Source of the DNA: JAQAZP01 sp032127265
Lineage (GTDB): Bacteria; Acidobacteriota; JAQAZP01
Assembly: GCA_032127265.1 (NCBI GenBank)
Contig: JAQAZP010000027.1
Coordinates: 1 to 64,000 of the forward strand
DNA: 64,000 nucleotides
Direction: 5' to 3'
The notes beneath the pieces were generated by a model. The model was not told the origin of the DNA, did no database searches, and saw nothing but the letters and a program-made list of their open reading frames with translations. The stretch's first letter is position 1, and each line of letters begins with the position of its first letter. The translations under genes and the position numbers were made by a program. Of this stretch, positions 60,142 through 64,000 are shown one piece after another.

Positions 60142-61959
60142 TCAGACGAACTCGTGGCAGTCGCTGCAGGCATCGGGTGCGTAGTGTTCGTCCTCGAAGT
60201 CCCCCGGAACGTGGCACTCGCTGCAGGTTTCGCGCCCCTCCACCGTCCAGTGATGGGGCCGGTGGCAGTCGGTGCAGGCCGTATCGGGGTGGCCGCCCGA
60301 GTTGTGGTCGCCGCCCAGGCCGGCGTGGCAGGAAGAGCACTCCTCCATCGGTTCCAGCGATCCCGGCACCAGGTGGCAGTCGGTGCAGTCCATCTCCCAC
60401 ATCGGCGTGTCGGCTTCGCTCTCGTGGCAGCTGGAGCATGACGACGAGGGGCGGATCCCCGGACTGTGGCAGGCGGTGCAGAGCAGTTCGGCGTGCCGGC
60501 CGGTGAGCAGCATGGGGTGCCAGTTGTCGGAGGAGGAGGGCGCCACGGCCCCCAGCGGCTTCAAGGCGCTGCGGGTCGGCATGGTGTGGCAGATGGTGCA
60601 CTCGTGGCTGAGGATCTTGCCGTCGGCGGTGGCGTGCCTCCCGTCATGGCAGCGGAAACAGCCGGGCCAGTTGCGGTGGCCGATATTTTCGGGGTAGGTG
60701 GTCCAGTCGACATTCATCTCCGGGAAGGCGGTCCATTCGTAAATCGACAGCGCCATCTCCGCCGCCTGGTTGATGTCCATCGCCCGCTCGCGGTAGAGGT
60801 CCGGGTATCTGGTGTTGTAGAAGTTGAAGATAGCGTTCTTGATACCGGCCCGGGCCTTTTCCCGGGTGGGGTATGGCGCCTCCAGGGCCTCGGTGGCCAC
60901 TTTCTTGACCCAGGGCAGATCCCGCGGAATGTGTTCGTTATACAGGGCCACGTCCACCGACCGGTCGGGCGGGGGGAAGCGGTGCGACGGGCGGTTGTGG
61001 CAGTCGATACAGTCCATATCCCGGCGCGGCAGTGCGTCCAGTTCTTCCGGCGACAGATCGGTGTCCAGCGACGTGTATTCGCGGACCTCGCCGTGCCGCC
61101 CCTCCACCTGGAACCAGGGGATGGCCTGCTGCTGCGGATCGGTCGGGGCATAGGTGATGGTGTTGTCGACGATCATGTGCCAGTGGATGCCGGAACTCTG
61201 CCCGAGGTCCGTCGAGCCGCCGCCGGTCTTCATGATCAGGCTGATCTGGTCATTGGTGTTTTCTTCGTCGTAGCGGAAATAGGGGATCTGCAGCAACTGG
61301 GCCCCGTAGAATTTCTCCGGCCAGTGGCACTCCTCGCAGGTTTCCCGGGCCGGGCGCAGGTGCTTGATCGGCGTGGGTATCGGCGTGGTGTAGTTGGCCA
61401 GGATCGTCTTGGACACCATCCCCGCCCCGGACATCTTCGATTTGACGTAAAACGACGTGCCGGGACCCACGTGGCAATCGACGCAGCGCACCCGGGCGTG
61501 CGGTGAGTGCTGGTAGGCGGTGAATTCAGGCTCCATCACCACGTGACAGAGCTTGCCGCAGAAGCCGTTCGATTCGGTGAAGAGAAAACCGTTGTAGCCC
61601 ACAACGGCCAGCAGAACCATGGTGAAGAAAATGATGACCGAGATAACGGAAAATTTGCGCCGCTGTCTCCGGTCGTTGAGATCCAGCGTGGGGTAGGGCA
61701 GTGCGTCGGTGGTGCCGGTGCGCTTGCGCCGCCGGCTCTCCCGCCGCATGCCGATGAGAATGATCAGCACCCCGAAGAGGATCACCGCGGGAAAGACCAT
61801 GTAGCTGAAAATGCCGAGATAGGGGCTGGACGTGACGCCGCTGATCACCATGATGGTGGAGAAAAGGGTGAGCAGGGCCCCGATGAAGGTGATGATGATT
61901 CCGAAGTAACTCAGCGAATTTCGGTGAAGACCGGTCCCTTTTTTTCGCGAGTTGGTCAT
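60142..61959 (-). CDS. Membrane-anchored 13-heme c-type cytochrome
   Basis: This 605-residue protein has two N-terminal helices (SLSYFGIIITFIGALL and MVFPAVILFGVLIILIGM) and a third near 125 (VISVIIFFTMVLLAVVGYNG). A NapC/NirT/NrfH-like first heme region follows. Twelve CxxCH sites occur: CVDCH, CEECH, CIDCH, CFRCH, CTICH, CTACH, CSSCH, CTDCH, CSSCH, CTDCH, CSECH and CSDCH. The first site reads FCGKLCHVV, a CX3CH form. That makes 13 probable hemes. Half of the sites are clustered at the C-terminus. It likely takes electrons at the inner-membrane surface and conducts them across the periplasm. It is divergent from the sigma-54 regulator gene. AAAGGGAG precedes the ATG. Confidence 0.9.
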   Translation of the reverse strand: MTNSRKKGTGLHRNSLSYFGIIITFIGALLTLFSTIMVISGVTSSPYLGIFSYMVFPAVILFGVLIILIGMRRESRRRKRTGTTDALPYPTLDLNDRRQRRKFSVISVIIFFTMVLLAVVGYNGFLFTESNGFCGKLCHVVMEPEFTAYQHSPHARVRCVDCHVGPGTSFYVKSKMSGAGMVSKTILANYTTPIPTPIKHLRPARETCEECHWPEKFYGAQLLQIPYFRYDEENTNDQISLIMKTGGGSTDLGQSSGIHWHMIVDNTITYAPTDPQQQAIPWFQVEGRHGEVREYTSLDTDLSPEELDALPRRDMDCIDCHNRPSHRFPPPDRSVDVALYNEHIPRDLPWVKKVATEALEAPYPTREKARAGIKNAIFNFYNTRYPDLYRERAMDINQAAEMALSIYEWTAFPEMNVDWTTYPENIGHRNWPGCFRCHDGRHATADGKILSHECTICHTMPTRSALKPLGAVAPSSSDNWHPMLLTGRHAELLCTACHSPGIRPSSSCSSCHESEADTPMWEMDCTDCHLVPGSLEPMEECSSCHAGLGGDHNSGGHPDTACTDCHRPHHWTVEGRETCSECHVPGDFEDEHYAPDACSDCHEFV

Positions 61960-62004
61960 GGGTACGAATACTCCCTTTGATCAGTCGAAACGATGAAAAC
62001 CGCC

Positions 62005-62028
62005 CACCTTCATTTTATTAGGAAGGTG
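62005..62028. promoter_or_regulatory. Inverted repeat CACCTTC-N10-GAAGGTG in the divergent promoter region
   Basis: Exact 7-base arms at 62005-62011 and 62022-62028 lie between the divergent 13-heme cytochrome (start 61959) and regulator (start 62082) genes. Position and symmetry suggest an operator, perhaps for the regulator's own Fis-type domain. Confidence 0.5.
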
Positions 62029-62081
62029 AGTTAGACTACTGTTATTATCTCCTTTTCAGTTTCATTGCAAGGATACTTCAA

Positions 62082-63824
62082 ATGCAGCGAATACTTTTCG
62101 TGTCCGACGGGCGAAGCGGGTTGAGTCTTCTGGCCAGGAGTATGGCCGAGGAATCAACCGGCGGCCGCTACATCATCGATTGCGTGGTGACCGACACCGA
62201 AGAAGCTCATCCCGCGGTTCGTGAGGTCCTGGAATACATGAACATGGAGTCGTTGGCGCCCTGCCGCAAACTGTTCGCGGTCCGGGACCTCTCCGACTCG
62301 GACATGGTGATCTCCTTTGACCGCAAGCACGAGGAGATCTGGGGCGCGCTCCCCGGAACGGCCACTATCCTGCACTGGGATGTACACCTCGACCTCGACT
62401 CGCCCGCCTCCCGCGGGGAACGGCTCGAGCAGTATCACGAAATACGCCGGACCATCCGGCACCACATCACCGAGCTGTTCCGGGAGGAGTGCCTCACCGT
62501 GTATATCCGCAGCCAGCAAAAGTGGATGCGCTACTTCGAGTCGATCGATATCGGGATCGTGGTGCACGACAGGAACCGGATCATCACCTACTTCAACCGC
62601 CACGCCGAAGAGGTGCTGAAATATTCACGGGACGAGGTGCTGGGACAGGACTGCCACGAGTTGTTTCCCTGGCGGCTCTGCGGCGAAAAGTGTGCCTTTT
62701 GCGACCTGAACGAGGAGGTGAAGGATACGCTCTGGTATACCCGGGACGTCCAGAGGAAGGACGGGAAACTGCGGCACGTGGAGATCAACCTGCTGCCGCT
62801 CAGGGGAGACCAGGGGGAATCCCTGGGGGCGATGGTTTCATTCCGGGACTTCACCCACCGGATGCACGTGGAGAAGAAGTTCGACGAGATCAAGCACTAC
62901 ATGGGGATTGTCGGCCGGTCCTCCGGGATGATGCAGGTCTTTGATTCGATCCGCGATGTGGGGCCAACCGATGTCACCACCTTGATCCAGGGCGAAAGCG
63001 GCACCGGCAAGGAACTGGTGGCCGAGGCGCTGTACAAGATCAGCGCCCGGTCCGCCCGGCCGTTCATCGTGGTCAACTGCGGCGCCTTGCCCGAGGGCCT
63101 GCTGGAAACCGAGTTGTTCGGTCACGTCAAAGGCGCCTTCACCGGGGCGATCCGGGACAAGATGGGGCGGTTCGAAATCGCGAACAAGGGCACGATCTTT
63201 CTCGACGAGGTGGGGGAACTGAGCCCGGGGATGCAGGTCAAACTGCTGCGGGTGCTCGAGAACGGCACCTTCGAGAGCGTGGGCAGCGAGAAGTCGGTCC
63301 GGGTCGACGTGCGGGTAATCAGCGCCACCAACCGCAATCTCGAGGAGCAGGTTCGTCTGCGCCGGTTCCGCGAGGATCTGTTCTACCGGCTTTGCGGATT
63401 CATCATTCATATTCCGCCGCTTCGCGACCGCCTGGAGGATGTCCCCCCGCTGGCTGAGCTCTTTCTTCAGGATGCCTCCTCCCGGCTGGGCCAGAAAGCG
63501 GTCTACGATCAGGATTTCATCCAGTCCCTCACCCGGTACTCGTGGCCGGGCAATGTGCGGCAGCTTCAGAACTGTATGCAGCATGCCATCATCAAGGGCC
63601 GGGGCCAGCCGTTGAATGTCAGTCACCTGCCACGGGAACTGGTTCCCCGCCAGGGCCTCGATCCCGCAACCAGGAAGCCGGGACGGCCGAAAAAACTCTC
63701 CGAGGGGCTCGTCCGAAACGCCCTGGATGAGTCCAGGGGCAACAAAGCCCAGGCCGCCCAGATCCTGGGCGTCAGCCGCGCCACCCTGTATCGGCACCTC
63801 AAGGAACGCCATGCCCCGGACTAA
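62082..63824 (+). CDS. Sigma-54 activator with LMW-phosphatase-like sensor, PAS and Fis-type HTH
   Basis: This 580-residue regulator has an unusual N-terminal part (about 1-145) that follows the low-molecular-weight tyrosine phosphatase/ArsC fold: RILFVSDGRSGLSLLARSMAE, then DLSDSDMVISFDRKHEEI and TATILHWDVHLDL. The catalytic loop CX5R is gone (Ser for Cys; Leu for Arg), so it is likely a ligand-sensing relic. A PAS domain (about 150-265) follows, with a cysteine cluster CHELFPWRLCGEKCAFCDL. The AAA+ module has Walker A GESGTGKE, GAFTGA, which contacts sigma-54, and an R-finger region. A Fis HTH (about 535-575) ends the protein. It is divergent to the 13-heme cytochrome and likely activates the respiratory genes. 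AAGGA precedes the start. Confidence 0.92.
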   Translation: MQRILFVSDGRSGLSLLARSMAEESTGGRYIIDCVVTDTEEAHPAVREVLEYMNMESLAPCRKLFAVRDLSDSDMVISFDRKHEEIWGALPGTATILHWDVHLDLDSPASRGERLEQYHEIRRTIRHHITELFREECLTVYIRSQQKWMRYFESIDIGIVVHDRNRIITYFNRHAEEVLKYSRDEVLGQDCHELFPWRLCGEKCAFCDLNEEVKDTLWYTRDVQRKDGKLRHVEINLLPLRGDQGESLGAMVSFRDFTHRMHVEKKFDEIKHYMGIVGRSSGMMQVFDSIRDVGPTDVTTLIQGESGTGKELVAEALYKISARSARPFIVVNCGALPEGLLETELFGHVKGAFTGAIRDKMGRFEIANKGTIFLDEVGELSPGMQVKLLRVLENGTFESVGSEKSVRVDVRVISATNRNLEEQVRLRRFREDLFYRLCGFIIHIPPLRDRLEDVPPLAELFLQDASSRLGQKAVYDQDFIQSLTRYSWPGNVRQLQNCMQHAIIKGRGQPLNVSHLPRELVPRQGLDPATRKPGRPKKLSEGLVRNALDESRGNKAQAAQILGVSRATLYRHLKERHAPD

Positions 63825-64000
63825 ATTTGAACTGCATTGAAACACAATTGTGACAAACATGTATCGTAATACGGTTTCACTCGATTCATGGTCAATTAAC
63901 ATCTTTATTCAAAACATTTAAACATATGTCCATGGTGACGGTGGATTGCGGGAATGTATCGTTAAACAATCACTGTCTGATTGATATGATGGACATGAGC
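63825..64000. other. AT-rich intergenic end of window
   Basis: These 176 bases are AT-rich with no recognised gene. The next gene lies beyond the window. Confidence 0.5.

Noticed and set aside
1..64000. tRNA, rRNA, CRISPR arrays
   Set aside because: No cloverleaf, rRNA-like or regularly spaced repeat segments were recognised by eye. A tRNAscan or CRISPR search would be decisive.

Overview
The window is a high-GC, densely coded chromosomal segment from a Gram-negative bacterium. It holds outer-envelope lipoproteins, a MltF-type lytic transglycosylase, many multiheme c-type cytochromes, Tat-exported iron-sulfur proteins with NrfD membrane partners, a sigma-54 activator and short palindromic repeats of the kind common in deltaproteobacterial (Desulfobacterota/Myxococcota-like) genomes. 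A deltaproteobacterium-like respiratory generalist is the best fit; a lower rank cannot be assigned from the sequence alone. No rRNA, tRNA or CRISPR array was recognised.

Layout. (1) 1-6.3 kb: the end of a TIM-barrel glycosidase-like gene, a MltF-like lytic transglycosylase and a large GAF/PAS hybrid histidine kinase. (2) 6.3-16.5 kb: a surface-polysaccharide cluster with a FemAB/GNAT-like protein, two polytopic GT39-type proteins, two GT2 glycosyltransferases, an unassigned DxD protein and a Wzx-type flippase. (3) 16.5-21.3 kb, minus strand: a four-gene operon with an isocitrate/isopropylmalate dehydrogenase homologue, a fused aconitase-family enzyme and a separate LeuC/LeuD pair. (4) 21.3-26.9 kb: a decaying region with palindromic repeats, an arylsulfotransferase-like lipoprotein, an apparently intact IS607-type element (serine recombinase plus TnpB), a frameshifted M56/BlaR-like pseudogene beside an intact BlaI-type repressor with a clear promoter/operator, and a scrambled arylsulfotransferase remnant. 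(5) 26.9-31.9 kb: Lon protease and a sulfatase-fold lipoprotein. (6) 32.2-38.0 kb: sufC-B-D-Rieske-S-U for Fe-S cluster assembly. (7) 38.1-41.0 kb, minus strand: a cytochrome bd-like pair whose large subunit carries two c-type heme motifs. (8) 41.2-45.3 kb: a nickel uptake operon (NikK/L-like, NikM, NikQ, NikO, a metallophosphoesterase, NikR) behind a canonical promoter and a NikR-type operator. (9) 45.3-53.3 kb: a frameshifted hydrolase, a secreted C39-like peptidase, an AttH-like protein with its ABC exporter, a long inverted repeat and two pseudogenes. (10) 53.2-63.8 kb: a respiratory island with two cytochrome c/4Fe-4S/NrfD modules, two small accessory proteins, a novel five-repeat protein, a 13-heme membrane cytochrome and a sigma-54 activator fused to an apparently dead LMW-phosphatase/ArsC-like domain.

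How they work together. Region 10 looks like one redox system: two quinone-interacting FeS/NrfD modules each paired with a tetraheme cytochrome, an electron-accepting or electron-donating 13-heme protein, and a dedicated regulator transcribed divergently from it. The suf operon would supply Fe-S clusters. The nickel operon implies nickel enzymes (hydrogenase, CODH or urease) elsewhere in the genome. The least familiar pieces are the five-repeat protein that precedes the second module and the regulator's substituted phosphatase domain.
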